Shown: one piece after another, positions 8,719 through 17,740 of the stretch
How the letters are laid out: the number at the start of each line of letters is the position of its first letter
Position numbering within the stretch: the first letter of the stretch is position 1
Assembly (NCBI RefSeq): GCF_000060345.1
Contig: NC_008571.1
Location: 310,001-374,000 of the forward strand
Source: Christiangramia forsetii KT0803
GTDB lineage: Bacteria; Bacteroidota; Bacteroidia; Flavobacteriales; Flavobacteriaceae
Length of the DNA stretch: 64,000 nt
Direction: 5' to 3'
The notes under the pieces: model-generated
What the model was told of the DNA's origin: nothing
Database searches by the model: none
Seen by the model: the letters and a program-made list of their open reading frames with translations, nothing else
Made by a program: the position numbers and the translations under genes

Positions 8719-10704
8719 ATGTCTGAACATAATCACGGATGCTGTGAACCACATAATGATGGAATCTTTGGTAATAAAACTGAATTGATATTTGCGGTAA
8801 TTAGTGGGGTATTCTTATTAATCGGTTTTCTGCTTGATACCTTTAGTGAACTTGATTTTATTTTTATTCTGGTTCCGTATCTAATTTCTTATGGTTTTGG
8901 AGGTTATTATACTTTAAAGGATGCTATCCAGGAAATTTCTAGAGGCAATTTTCAGATTGATTTTCTTATGCTCGTGGCGGCAGTTGGAGCTGCACTTTTG
9001 GATAAATGGGCTGAAGGAGCGCTTCTTTTATTCTTATTTAGTCTTGGCCATGCGTTAGAACATCTCGCTATGGACAAGGCTAGAAAATCTATTGAGTCGC
9101 TCACGAAACTTTCTCCAAAGATCGCTTTGCGAAAAGAAGGAGATGACTTTGTAGAAGTGCCCATTGGAGAATTAAAGATTGGAGATGTAATAAGAATAAA
9201 ACCTAATTCTACTGTAAGTGCAGACGGATTGCTTATTAGTGGGAGAACAAATATTAATCAGTCACCAATTACCGGTGAAAGTATTCCTGTAGATAAAGAA
9301 CCGATCGAAGATATAAATAAGGATTATGAAAATGATAAGGAGATTCCTGAAAAAAGCAGGGTCTACGCCGGAACTATTAACGGGGACAACAGCATAGAGA
9401 TAAAGGTTATTAAAGAATCTCAGGATTCTACTTTGAACCGCCTTATCACCATGGTTCAGGAAGCTCAGGATAAAAAGTCTCCTACACAGCTCTTAACAGA
9501 TAAGTTTGAAAAATTTTATGTCCCGGGAGTTCTAATTTTAATAGTGCTTCTAAATTTTGCTTTCCTGGTAGTAGATGAATCCTGGCAGGATAGTTTTTAT
9601 CGTTCCATGGCAGCTTTGGTAGCAGCAAGTCCGTGTGCTTTGGCTATTTCAACCCCTTCAGCAGTATTAAGCGGAATTGCCCGTGCGGCGAAAGGCGGTG
9701 TTCTCATCAAAGGAGGTAAGCCATTGGAAGATTTGGGAACCTTAAGAGCTTTGGCTTTTGATAAAACTGGAACACTAACAGAAGGGAAGCCGAAAATGAC
9801 CGATATGGTACTTTTAAATGGTCTTTCTAATGATGAATTTCTTCAAAAAGTAATTGCTCTTGAAAGTTCGAGTAATCATCCTTTAGCTAAAGCAGTGGTG
9901 CGGGATGGTAAGACCAAAATGACAAAATTAAATGGTTTTCCTGAAGTTAAGAATTCCGAAGCTGTGCAGGGCAAGGGAATTAAGGGAACCGTAGATGGCG
10001 AAATGGTTCAGATAGGAAATTTAGAACTTTTTGAAGACGCTGGCATTCCTTCAGAAGTGGAGAAAAAAGTAAAGGATCTTGAGAAGGAAGGAAAAACAGT
10101 AATGCTTGTTCACAGCAATAATGAATTTAGCGGAATAGTGGCCCTGATGGATACGCCAAGAAAAGCGGCTAAGCCCACCCTCGCTAAACTGAAAAAGATA
10201 GGCATTCGAAAAATGATCATGCTTACCGGAGATAATCAGCAGGTGGCAAACGCTGTGGCTTCTGAGATCGGACTTACAGATGCGTATGGTAGTCTATTAC
10301 CAGAAGAAAAAGTAGACCGAATCAAAAAACTTGAAAAAGAAGAATCGAAAATCGCTATGGTAGGCGATGGAGTGAATGACGCTCCTGCCATGGCGAATAG
10401 TACTGTGGGTATAGCCATGGGAGCTGCGGGTAGTGATGTTGCCTTGGAAACTGCTGATATAGCCCTGATGGCAGATAAACTCGAAATTCTTCCGTTTGCG
10501 ATTGCTTTAAGCAGAAAGGCACAGCAGGTTGTAAAACAGAATTTATGGATTAGTCTCGGCGTTGTAGCGTTGCTTTTGCCGGCTACCATTTTTGGCTGGG
10601 CCAATATTGGGATCGCTGTAGTCTTTCATGAAGGTTCTACGATTGTTGTTGTTCTTAATGCCCTACGTTTGTTAGCATTTAAAGATAAGTATAGCAATAT
10701 TTAA
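8719..10704 (+). CDS. P1B-4 type heavy-metal-exporting ATPase (Co/Zn/Fe)
   Basis: 661-residue P-type ATPase of the inner membrane, driving metal export by ATP hydrolysis. The actuator has TGES (ITGESIPVD). The transmembrane metal site is SPC at 304-306 rather than CPC, the phosphorylated Asp is D348 (DKTGT), the hinge is GDGVND, and the last helix has HEGST at 637-641. SPC together with HEGxT is the hallmark of subgroup P1B-4, whose members export Co2+, Zn2+ or Fe2+. There is no N-terminal HMA domain, only a short His/Cys tail (MSEHNHGCCEPH). A Fur-family gene immediately upstream makes ferrous iron or zinc plausible. Confidence 0.93.
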   Translation: MSEHNHGCCEPHNDGIFGNKTELIFAVISGVFLLIGFLLDTFSELDFIFILVPYLISYGFGGYYTLKDAIQEISRGNFQIDFLMLVAAVGAALLDKWAEGALLLFLFSLGHALEHLAMDKARKSIESLTKLSPKIALRKEGDDFVEVPIGELKIGDVIRIKPNSTVSADGLLISGRTNINQSPITGESIPVDKEPIEDINKDYENDKEIPEKSRVYAGTINGDNSIEIKVIKESQDSTLNRLITMVQEAQDKKSPTQLLTDKFEKFYVPGVLILIVLLNFAFLVVDESWQDSFYRSMAALVAASPCALAISTPSAVLSGIARAAKGGVLIKGGKPLEDLGTLRALAFDKTGTLTEGKPKMTDMVLLNGLSNDEFLQKVIALESSSNHPLAKAVVRDGKTKMTKLNGFPEVKNSEAVQGKGIKGTVDGEMVQIGNLELFEDAGIPSEVEKKVKDLEKEGKTVMLVHSNNEFSGIVALMDTPRKAAKPTLAKLKKIGIRKMIMLTGDNQQVANAVASEIGLTDAYGSLLPEEKVDRIKKLEKEESKIAMVGDGVNDAPAMANSTVGIAMGAAGSDVALETADIALMADKLEILPFAIALSRKAQQVVKQNLWISLGVVALLLPATIFGWANIGIAVVFHEGSTIVVVLNALRLLAFKDKYSNI

Positions 10705-10720
10705 AAAATCTGTAGGTTTT

Positions 10721-10773
10721 TTGCTTAAATAGGATTAAATCCAATATTTTTGAGTAAATTTTGGAATTATTCC
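10721..10773 (+). promoter_or_regulatory. Promoter and two 11-bp palindromic operators of the XRE-S24 gene
   Basis: TTG at 10721-10723, 21 bases, then TATTTTTG at 10745-10752 is a consensus Bacteroidota promoter. The perfect-arm palindrome GGATT-A-AATCC (10732-10742) lies between the two elements. A second, GGAAT-T-ATTCC (10763-10773), lies just past the expected start. Their centres are 31 bases apart, about three helical turns. This fits autorepression by the dimeric product. Confidence 0.6.
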
Positions 10774-10786
10774 TAACAATTCAAAT

Positions 10787-11554
10787 ATGGGCATACCTGG
10801 ATCTATTGAAATTAAGCATTTTAAAGAAGTTCGCGAAGAGAACAATTTTACACAATCTGAATTTGCGGCCTTAATCGGGATTAAGAATTCTACAGCAGAC
10901 ATAGAACGTGGCCGCACCAAACTTTCAGGAAAAGTAGTTGCTGAATTACTTCGGCAATTTGGTATAAATCCGTTATGGTTGTTCGGAGAAAGTGGACAAA
11001 AGTACCTTAAAATATCCAAAGGGGATGTTAGTCCAAAAGTAGTAACTGTAGATAATGCCGATAATGAGAATATTGTTCTGGTGAATCAGAAAGCTGCAGC
11101 CGGATACCCTCATAATGTTCAGGATGTGGAATGGTATAATCAATTACCGGCGTTTGATATTCCTTTACCGGAATTTCGAAACGCAACCTATAGAGGTTTT
11201 CAAATTGAAGGGGATAGTATGTTGCCAGATTACAGACCTGGTGAATGGGTCATGGGGAAAGCAGTTTCGAGTATAGAAGAAGCCAGTAATAATAAAGTAT
11301 ATGTTATCGTAATGTATGATTCTGTATTGGTAAAGAAGCTTCAGAAAATGCCAGATCCCTCAAAGGTTTTGCTTATTTCTTTAAATGAAGAATATCTGCC
11401 CTTAGAGATCAATGTTCATGATATTCAGGAAATTTGGCAGGTAAATTCTAAACTTACTTTCAATTTAGATAATCCTTCTAATAACGGGCTTTTCCAGGAA
11501 TTACAACAATCTATGAATGAGCTCAAAAGAGAATTAAAATCATTTAAACATTAA
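10787..11554 (+). CDS. XRE-family regulator with S24 (LexA/CI-like) peptidase domain
   Basis: 255 residues. The N-terminal helix-turn-helix is at about 10-65 (NFTQSEFAALIGIKNSTADI). The C-terminal S24 autoprotease domain has Ser144 (EGDSM) and Lys183 (VLVKKL) as catalytic dyad. A candidate Ala105-Gly106 self-cleavage bond lies in KAAAGYP. Such proteins repress target genes until cleaved or otherwise inactivated under stress. Two matching palindromes around its own promoter suggest autoregulation. Housekeeping genes separate it from the integrase at the left edge, so there is no reason to call it a phage repressor. Confidence 0.88.
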   Translation: MGIPGSIEIKHFKEVREENNFTQSEFAALIGIKNSTADIERGRTKLSGKVVAELLRQFGINPLWLFGESGQKYLKISKGDVSPKVVTVDNADNENIVLVNQKAAAGYPHNVQDVEWYNQLPAFDIPLPEFRNATYRGFQIEGDSMLPDYRPGEWVMGKAVSSIEEASNNKVYVIVMYDSVLVKKLQKMPDPSKVLLISLNEEYLPLEINVHDIQEIWQVNSKLTFNLDNPSNNGLFQELQQSMNELKRELKSFKH

Positions 11555-11586
11555 AAAAAGCCCTTTCTTGCGAAAGGGCTTTTTTT
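11554..11586. terminator. Bidirectional terminator between convergent genes
   Basis: GCCCTTTC-TTGC-GAAAGGGC is flanked by A7 and T7, so it works for the XRE-S24 gene on the plus strand and for the acidic lipoprotein gene on the minus strand. Confidence 0.9.
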
Positions 11587-11603
11587 ATTTCAGTTAGGAA
11601 TGA

Positions 11604-11885
11604 CTAGTAGTCGTCATTTCCTTCTACTTCGTCTTCTACTTCATTAGCGGCATTTTCAACAGCATCACCAGTTTCGTTAGCAGCATTTTCTATAGCATCG
11701 CCAGTATCATCAGCTGCTTGCTCTAGATCGTTCTCAACACTATTGACGTCATCATTCATATCATCCATGTCGTCAGACATTTCCATATCGTCAGTTTCAT
11801 TTTCGTTAGCAGTATCTCTACATGAAGTAAAGAATACACCCATAGAAAGCATTAAAGCGAACATTACTATTGGTTTTTTCATCAT
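11604..11885 (-). CDS. Small acidic lipoprotein
   Basis: 93 residues. The lipoprotein signal MKKPIVMFALMLSMGVFFTSC predicts lipidation at Cys22, and the stretch after it starts CRDTANENE. The mature part is extremely acidic, with Met-Asp-rich repeats followed by near-repeats of AADDTGDAIENAANETGDAV type. Met2 is the likelier start. The next gene upstream encodes a related lipoprotein with the same SCRDT junction, so the two are probably diverged duplicates. No enzymatic motif; envelope or stress role unknown. Confidence 0.75.
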   Translation of the reverse strand: MMKKPIVMFALMLSMGVFFTSCRDTANENETDDMEMSDDMDDMNDDVNSVENDLEQAADDTGDAIENAANETGDAVENAANEVEDEVEGNDDY

Positions 11886-11947
11886 TTTTAGTTTTAAGTT
11901 AGTTATTAAATTAATGAATTAGCAGCAATAACTGCTTTGGCTAAAAT

Positions 11948-12187
11948 CTAATTATCGTCGCCTATTTTATCGATTTCTTCGTCAATTTCTTTGTTTACTT
12001 CTTTATCCACTTCTTTCGCAGTTCTTTCAAGAATTCCTTCTCTTTCTTCCGCTTCTTCAGGAGTTTGTACTTCTTTTTCGACTTCTACCTCTCTAACCAC
12101 CGTCTCCTTTTCAGTAGTATCTCTACATGAAGTAAGTACAGCAGAGAACATTAATAGCCCACCGGCTAAAATTGATAAACGTTTCAT
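11948..12187 (-). CDS. Small charged lipoprotein, sister of the neighbouring gene
   Basis: 79 residues. The signal MKRLSILAGGLLMFSAVLTSC has the lipobox at Cys21. The mature part is almost wholly Glu/Lys/Asp with heptad-like runs (VVREVEVEKEV, AKEVDKEVNKEIDEEID) suggesting a helical or coiled structure. It shares SCRDT after the lipobox with the lipoprotein 62 bases downstream. Function unknown. Confidence 0.72.
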   Translation of the reverse strand: MKRLSILAGGLLMFSAVLTSCRDTTEKETVVREVEVEKEVQTPEEAEEREGILERTAKEVDKEVNKEIDEEIDKIGDDN

Positions 12188-12297
12188 GGTTCAATAGTTT
12201 ATTTGGTTATTAGGTTCGAAATTACAACTAAAAGTTATTTCATGGCCATTTTTTGCTTTTTTTTAGCAATGAATGTTAAGAAATTTTGAGGCCATAT

Positions 12298-13521
12298 TTA
12301 AAGGTATTTCTCCAAAATCCTTGTGGCTCCGGTATTACTATTTATATAGTGACCGGCGATCATCCCCGTCTTATCCCTGAATTCTGAATTTAAAAATAGT
12401 TTATTCATTATGGCAGAAAGTTCTTCTGAATTTTTAACAGAAAACAATCCGGCTAATTGTCTTAATCGTTCAGCTTCAGGGAATTTGCTAAAATTCTCCC
12501 CTATTATAATGGGGATGCCGAACGTGGCAGGTTCCAGGATATTATGAAGCCCGGTGGTACCAGCGGCGCCACCTACGTAAGCAATATTTGCATAACTATA
12601 GGCTCTTCCCAAAAATCCGATAGTATCCAGAATTAATACTGAATAGTTTTTTAGATCTTTTCCCTTCTTTTCTGAAAATCTTATCGACGGGATCTGTAGC
12701 TCACGTTCCAGTTGCTCAATCTTTTCGGCTTTGATCTCGTGCGGTGCAATTATAAACTTGATATTGGTAGAGCTATTAATAAATTTTAATAGTAGTTTTT
12801 CATCATCCGGCCAGGTACTACCGCAAACCACTAGAATTTTATCTTCCTTAAATTCTTCAATAAAATCTATCCGATTATCTGCTTCTATTTGTGCTGCAAC
12901 GCGATCAAATCTTGTGTCTCCTCCAATAGTAACATTATTAAAACCAATGGAATTCAAAAGTGCTTCAGATTCCTTATTCTGAACAAAGAAATGTTCAAAA
13001 GCTAGTAAAGATTTTCTCATCCATTTCCCATAAGCCTTAAAGAATGCCTGATCTTTTCTAAAAACTCCCGAAACAAGAAATGTTCTAATCTGCCTCTTTT
13101 TTAATTCATTCAGAAAATTTGGCCAAAAATCATACTTGATAAAAAATGCCATTTTCGGCTGAACGATATTCAGGAAATTTTCAGCATTTCCAGGAGTGTC
13201 GAGTGGTAAATATGTGAAGTTGTCTACTAATGGATGTTGCTTTTTATTCTTATAGCCCGAAGGAGAAAAGAAACTGACAACCGTTTTTGTATCCGGATAT
13301 TTCTCTTTCAGCATTTTTAAAACCGGAACTGCCATTTCAAATTCTCCTAAAGAGGCAGCATGTATCCACAAATACTCCTGGGAAGGATCAATATTCTTTT
13401 CGAGTTTCGAAAAAAGATCTTTTCTGCCCTCAGTAAATTCTTTCAGTTTAGGACTAAAGCTCCCTGCCGATTTAAGAACGACTCCGCTTAGCTTTACCAG
13501 TAGATTGTAAATTCTATGCAC
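12298..13521 (-). CDS. waaA: 3-deoxy-D-manno-octulosonic acid (Kdo) transferase
   Basis: 407 residues, close to the normal length of WaaA/KdtA. It transfers Kdo from CMP-Kdo to lipid A precursor at the inner membrane, the first step of lipopolysaccharide core assembly. Recognisable blocks are the N-terminal membrane-associated MHRIYNLLV, WIHAASLGEFE, VSFFSPSGY, the FFIKYDFWPNFL segment and the C-terminal nucleotide-sugar part VGGAAGTTGLHNILEPATFG. This is a GT-B fold glycosyltransferase. It is divergent from the aminotransferase at 13620, with about 100 bases between them. Confidence 0.95.
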   Translation of the reverse strand: MHRIYNLLVKLSGVVLKSAGSFSPKLKEFTEGRKDLFSKLEKNIDPSQEYLWIHAASLGEFEMAVPVLKMLKEKYPDTKTVVSFFSPSGYKNKKQHPLVDNFTYLPLDTPGNAENFLNIVQPKMAFFIKYDFWPNFLNELKKRQIRTFLVSGVFRKDQAFFKAYGKWMRKSLLAFEHFFVQNKESEALLNSIGFNNVTIGGDTRFDRVAAQIEADNRIDFIEEFKEDKILVVCGSTWPDDEKLLLKFINSSTNIKFIIAPHEIKAEKIEQLERELQIPSIRFSEKKGKDLKNYSVLILDTIGFLGRAYSYANIAYVGGAAGTTGLHNILEPATFGIPIIIGENFSKFPEAERLRQLAGLFSVKNSEELSAIMNKLFLNSEFRDKTGMIAGHYINSNTGATRILEKYL

Positions 13522-13619
13522 ATCAAAAACTTGAGGTTGCTAAAATAGGCCTTTCCCAATAAATGGATTGCCAGTAGGGGCGATATTTCGTATTTTCGTA
13601 AACCTGAAAAATAGTGTAG

Positions 13620-14753
13620 ATGAAAAAGATTCAAATGGTAGACCTTAAAGGTCAATATCAAGGTATAAAAAATGAAGTAAATCAAGGAATGCAGGAAATT
13701 CTGGAAGAAACTTCCTTTATTAATGGTCCTCACGTTCATGCATTTCAAAAGGAGCTCCAAGAATATTTGGATGTAAAGCATGTGATTCCTTGTGCCAATG
13801 GTACAGATGCGTTACAAATAGCGATGATGGGTCTGGGTTTAAAACCCGGGGATGAGGTGATCACTGCCGATTTTACTTTTGCTGCAACCGTTGAAGTTAT
13901 TGCGTTGCTTCAGTTAACTCCGGTACTTGTAGATGTAGATCCTCAAACTTTTAATATAGATCCTGAAGAGATTAAAAAAGCCATTACGCCAAATACGAAG
14001 GCGATTGTTCCTGTTCATCTTTTTGGCCAGCCAGCCAATATGGATGCCATCATGGAAATAGCAAAAGAACATAACCTATATGTGATAGAAGATAATGCCC
14101 AGGCGATTGGAGCAGATTATCATTTAAAAGATGGAAAAGCTAAAAAAGCCGGAACCATTGGAGATATTGCGGCAACTTCTTTCTTTCCATCTAAAAATTT
14201 AGGATGTTACGGCGACGGTGGTGCGATATTTACCAATAATGATGAGCTTGCTCATACCATTAGGGGAATTGTAAATCACGGAATGTATGAACGTTACCAT
14301 CATGATGTGGTGGGCGTTAATTCGAGATTAGATAGTTTTCAGGCTGCTGTTTTAAGAGCAAAACTTAAGAAACTTGATCTTTACAATGAAGCTAGAAAAG
14401 AAGCGGCCTTAAAGTATTCAGAAGCTTTTCATGGAAATGAGCATATTGAAACTCCGGTTACCGTTGGAGACTGTGATACGCATGTGTACCATCAGTATAC
14501 ATTGAAGATCAAAAATGGGAAAAGAGATACATTAGCGAAACATCTTCAGGAAAAGGAGATTCCATTTGGTGTTTATTATCCTATTCCGCTGCATCGTCAA
14601 AAAGCCTACCTGGATGAAAGATATAATGAAGATGATTTTACGGTAACCAATCAATTAGTGCAAGAGGTGATCTCATTGCCTATGCATACAGAACTGGAGG
14701 ATGATCAAATTCAGTATATTTCAGAAACTATTATCAACTTCCTAAATAAATAA
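13620..14753 (+). CDS. DegT/DnrJ/EryC1/StrS-family PLP aminotransferase
   Basis: 377-residue nucleotide-sugar aminotransferase that would install an amino group on a keto-sugar for surface polysaccharide. MVDLKGQYQGIKNEV is the family start. The PLP Lys lies in TSFFPSKNLGCYGDGGA, with the ANGTDALQIA phosphate loop near 57-66. It most resembles the WbpE/ArnB-like branch, but the exact sugar cannot be read. It starts opposite waaA and is followed after 3 bases by an amidohydrolase gene, so the two are cotranscribed. TATTTTCG at 13591 may be its -7 element. Confidence 0.9.
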   Translation: MKKIQMVDLKGQYQGIKNEVNQGMQEILEETSFINGPHVHAFQKELQEYLDVKHVIPCANGTDALQIAMMGLGLKPGDEVITADFTFAATVEVIALLQLTPVLVDVDPQTFNIDPEEIKKAITPNTKAIVPVHLFGQPANMDAIMEIAKEHNLYVIEDNAQAIGADYHLKDGKAKKAGTIGDIAATSFFPSKNLGCYGDGGAIFTNNDELAHTIRGIVNHGMYERYHHDVVGVNSRLDSFQAAVLRAKLKKLDLYNEARKEAALKYSEAFHGNEHIETPVTVGDCDTHVYHQYTLKIKNGKRDTLAKHLQEKEIPFGVYYPIPLHRQKAYLDERYNEDDFTVTNQLVQEVISLPMHTELEDDQIQYISETIINFLNK

Positions 14754-14756
14754 TTT

Positions 14757-16040
14757 ATGAAAAAACTGTTTACAGTAATTGCGGCTATTTTTATTACCTC
14801 AAATTTAATGGCTCAGGACATTTATATCCATGCAGGAAAATTAGTAGATACTAAAAATGGAAAGGTATTAAATGATAAAACCATTATAATTTCAGGAGAT
14901 AAAATTAAGAGGGTGGAAAAGGGCTTTGTGCAGCCGTCCTCTGCAGAAGACAGTTTAATAGATTTAAAAAATAAGACGGTATTGCCGGGACTTACCGATA
15001 TGCATGTTCATTTGGAAAGTGAAACTAATCCTAGCAAGTATCTTCAGAGGTTTACAAATAATCCTGCAGATGATGCTTTCAATTCTATAGGTTTTGCTGA
15101 AAAAACACTGATGGCAGGATTTACCACCGTTAGAGATCTTGGAGGATCAGGAATTAACATTTCCCTTCGGGATGCTATAAATAAAGGAAAGGTAAATGGT
15201 CCAAGAATTTTCACTTCTGGGAAATCCTTAGCAACTACCGGGGGGCATGCAGATCCTACAAATGGAATGAATAATGCCATGGTGGGCGATCCGGGACCAA
15301 AGGATGGTGTGGTGAATAGCGTGGAAGATGCGAGAAAAGCAGTAAGGCAGCGATACAAGAATGGAGCCGATCTTATAAAAATCACTGCTACGGGAGGTGT
15401 TTTAAGTGTCGCAAAGAGTAGTTCCAATCCTCAATTCTTTTCAGAAGAAATAGAAGAAATTGTAAAAACGGCTAATGATTATGGATTTCATGTTGCTGCC
15501 CATGCTCATGGCGATGATGGAATGCAGAGAGCAGTAAAAGCAGGGGTGAAAACCATTGAACATGGTACTTTGATGAGTGAGGCTACGATGGATCTTATGA
15601 AAGAAAAGGGGGCATATCTGGTACCAACAATTACAGCGGGTAAAGAGGTCACCGAAAAAGCTGAGATCGAAAACTATTATCCGGAGCTGGTTGTTCCAAA
15701 AGCAAGGGAAATAGGGCCTAAAATTCAGAATACATTTTCAAAAGCATACAAAAGAGGAGTCCTTATCGCATTTGGAACCGATGCCGGAGTTTTTAAACAT
15801 GGTGAAAACGCCAAAGAATTTGGATTTATGGTAGAAGCTGGAATGCCAGAAATGGAAGCGATACAGGTAGCTACTATAGAGCCAGCTAAAATTCTAAATA
15901 TGGAAAAAGAGAGCGGACAAATTGCCGCAGGTTTTTATGCTGATATTATTGCGGTAGATGAAGATCCTACTCAAAATATTAAGACAATGGAGACTGTTAA
16001 GTTCGTGATGAAAGAAGGAAAAGTTTATAAGAATGAGTAA
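14757..16040 (+). CDS. Secreted amidohydrolase (imidazolonepropionase/Xaa-Pro dipeptidase-like)
   Basis: 427 residues with a cleavable signal (MKKLFTVIAAIFITSNLMAQ). The metal-dependent amidohydrolase fold shows DMHVH with His83 and His85, further His in HVAAHAHGDDG and TIEHGTLM, and Asp in AFGTDAGVFKHGE. The C-terminal strand set (ADIIAVDEDP) completes the composite domain. It likely hydrolyses a cyclic amide or dipeptide in the periplasm; substrate unknown. It is cotranscribed with the preceding aminotransferase with 3-base spacing. Confidence 0.9.
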   Translation: MKKLFTVIAAIFITSNLMAQDIYIHAGKLVDTKNGKVLNDKTIIISGDKIKRVEKGFVQPSSAEDSLIDLKNKTVLPGLTDMHVHLESETNPSKYLQRFTNNPADDAFNSIGFAEKTLMAGFTTVRDLGGSGINISLRDAINKGKVNGPRIFTSGKSLATTGGHADPTNGMNNAMVGDPGPKDGVVNSVEDARKAVRQRYKNGADLIKITATGGVLSVAKSSSNPQFFSEEIEEIVKTANDYGFHVAAHAHGDDGMQRAVKAGVKTIEHGTLMSEATMDLMKEKGAYLVPTITAGKEVTEKAEIENYYPELVVPKAREIGPKIQNTFSKAYKRGVLIAFGTDAGVFKHGENAKEFGFMVEAGMPEMEAIQVATIEPAKILNMEKESGQIAAGFYADIIAVDEDPTQNIKTMETVKFVMKEGKVYKNE

Positions 16041-16048
16041 TTATTCAT

Positions 16049-16109
16049 CGTCAATCTGAACTTGTTTCAGATTCTTCAGAAAAGATCCTGAAACGAGTTC
16101 AGGACGACA
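16049..16109. repeat. Intergenic palindromic repeat (CTGAACTTGTTTCAG type)
   Basis: GTCAATCTGAACTTGTTTCAG and GATCCTGAAACGAGTTCAGGACGAC form an imperfect inverted pair. The same sequence family occurs near 4640, 51925 and 57000. Confidence 0.65.
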
Positions 16110-16116
16110 AAATAGG

Positions 16117-16150
16117 AAAAAGCCCGATCGTTTGATCGGGCTTTCTATTT
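16117..16150. terminator. Bidirectional terminator between the amidohydrolase gene and fabD
   Basis: AAAGCCCGATC-GTTT-GATCGGGCTTT, with T residues on both strands. Confidence 0.88.
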
Positions 16151-16167
16151 TTTGTGGCTTCAAGTAA

Positions 16168-17049
16168 TTACTCTAATCCAGCAGAAGAGGTATTCATACT
16201 TCTATCAATCTTCTTAACTAAGCCTTGTAAAACTTTTCCGGGCCCAACTTCAATAAATTCTGAAGCTCCATCTTTAATCATATTCTGAACCGATTGTGTC
16301 CATTTTACCGGTGCGGTCAATTGAAAAACAAGATTTTTCTTGATCTCCTCAGGATCATTTACCGCAAAAGTGCTTACATTCTGATAAATGGGACAAAGAG
16401 GTTTATTAAATTGAGTATTCTCAATAGCTGCTGCCAGGTCTTTTCTTGCCGGTTCCATAAGAGGAGAATGAAAAGCACCTCCAACCGGCAATATCATCGC
16501 TCTTTTAGCTCCTCTTTCTTTTAGATTTTCACAGGCTTTTTCTACAGCATCGTATGCTCCGGAAATCACTAATTGCCCGGGGCAATTATAATTTGCCGCA
16601 ACTACAATCCCTTCAGTTTCTGAACATACAGATTCTACCATTTCATCTTCAAGTCCTAAAACTGCAGCCATGGTAGAGGATTCTAATTCACATGCTTTTT
16701 GCATGGCCTGGGCACGTTTAGAAACTAGTTTAAGTCCGTCTTCAAAACTCAAAACGCCATTAGCAACCAACGCTGAAAATTCTCCCAGCGAGTGGCCGGC
16801 GACCATATCAGGTTTAAAATTTTCTCCTACTTTGCTAAGAATCACGGAATGTAGAAAAACAGCAGGTTGTGTAACCTTCGTTTCTTTAAGGTCTTCCGCA
16901 GAACCTTCAAACATTATATCTGTAATAGAAAATCCTAGAATTTCATTTGCTTTATTAAACAGTTCCTGGGCTTCGGGAGACTTCTCATAAAGATCCAATC
17001 CCATTCCAGAAAACTGGGCTCCCTGGCCCGGAAATACATATGCTTTCAT
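16168..17049 (-). CDS. fabD: Malonyl-CoA:ACP transacylase
   Basis: 293 residues. Loads malonyl groups onto acyl carrier protein for fatty-acid synthesis in the cytoplasm. Start MKAYVFPGQGAQFSGMG is the family signature. The acyl-enzyme Ser is S87 in GHSLGEFSA, and the active His is in GGAFHSPLM. The end (EVGPGKVLQGLVKKI) is complete. A single gene here, with a terminator on each side. Confidence 0.96.
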   Translation of the reverse strand: MKAYVFPGQGAQFSGMGLDLYEKSPEAQELFNKANEILGFSITDIMFEGSAEDLKETKVTQPAVFLHSVILSKVGENFKPDMVAGHSLGEFSALVANGVLSFEDGLKLVSKRAQAMQKACELESSTMAAVLGLEDEMVESVCSETEGIVVAANYNCPGQLVISGAYDAVEKACENLKERGAKRAMILPVGGAFHSPLMEPARKDLAAAIENTQFNKPLCPIYQNVSTFAVNDPEEIKKNLVFQLTAPVKWTQSVQNMIKDGASEFIEVGPGKVLQGLVKKIDRSMNTSSAGLE

Positions 17050-17085
17050 AAATGTTGGTTTAGTTGAACAAAAATAGGTATAAAT

Positions 17086-17121
17086 AAAAAGACCTCACAA
17101 CAAAGATTCATTATGAGGTCT
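17086..17121 (-). terminator. Terminator of the PPOX-family gene
   Basis: On the minus strand AGACCTCA pairs with TGAGGTCT, followed by TTTTTA. Confidence 0.8.
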
Positions 17122-17140
17122 CTTCCGACAAATACAGCCT

Positions 17141-17647
17141 TTATAGCTCTAATTTTCCTTTTTCTCCTATATCCTGTTTGTTACCACTTACTGCAGCCAT
17201 TCCTAACTTAAAGAGCGTTGTCATTTTACTCTCATCATTATCCCAATAGTAAGCTTCTTTTGGATTTACCTTAATTGCGGTAATATTGGGATCATCCTTT
17301 CCTTCAAACCAGGCATTGTCTGCTTTCGAGTATAATTCATGAATTACATCACGATTGGTTTCAATAAATGCTTCTCCATAAATGCTCAGAAATTCCATAT
17401 CTGATGTTCCGCTGTATAGTAACTGAACATCACTGTCTTTTTCAATATTTCTGTTATGCTCGCTGTTAGCATTACTTAAAAACCAAACTGCGCCATGATC
17501 ATCTACCTCTTTGGTAGACATTGGAATAGCGCTTAAAGGTTTTTGATCCATGTTCGTAACCAGCATGCAAAAATCTACATCTTCTGCGATTTCTTTAATC
17601 TTTTCTCTGGCCTTATCGTCATATAAATTTTTAGTACTCATAATCAA
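17141..17647 (-). CDS. Pyridoxamine 5'-phosphate oxidase-family protein (general stress protein 26-like)
   Basis: 168 residues with a split-barrel flavin-binding fold (MLVTNMDQKPLSAIPMST, VWFLSNANSEHNRNI, VQLLYS). These small proteins bind FMN, F420 or haem and are often stress-induced; true PNPOx activity is unlikely. Met3 (17641, MSTKNLYDD) may be the actual start. Monocistronic with its own terminator. Confidence 0.88.
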   Translation of the reverse strand: MIMSTKNLYDDKAREKIKEIAEDVDFCMLVTNMDQKPLSAIPMSTKEVDDHGAVWFLSNANSEHNRNIEKDSDVQLLYSGTSDMEFLSIYGEAFIETNRDVIHELYSKADNAWFEGKDDPNITAIKVNPKEAYYWDNDESKMTTLFKLGMAAVSGNKQDIGEKGKLEL

Positions 17648-17740
17648 TTTTTTTGTTGGATATGAAGATACTTTAGATCTACAGGCTTATGCGCTAATGA
17701 AGTATTAAAAAAAGCAAGGCTGTTGTTAAGAATTGTAAAA

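Noticed and set aside
10787-11554. Prophage repressor linked to the integrase at the left edge
   Set aside because: More than 9 kb of ordinary chromosomal genes lies between them and no phage structural gene is present.
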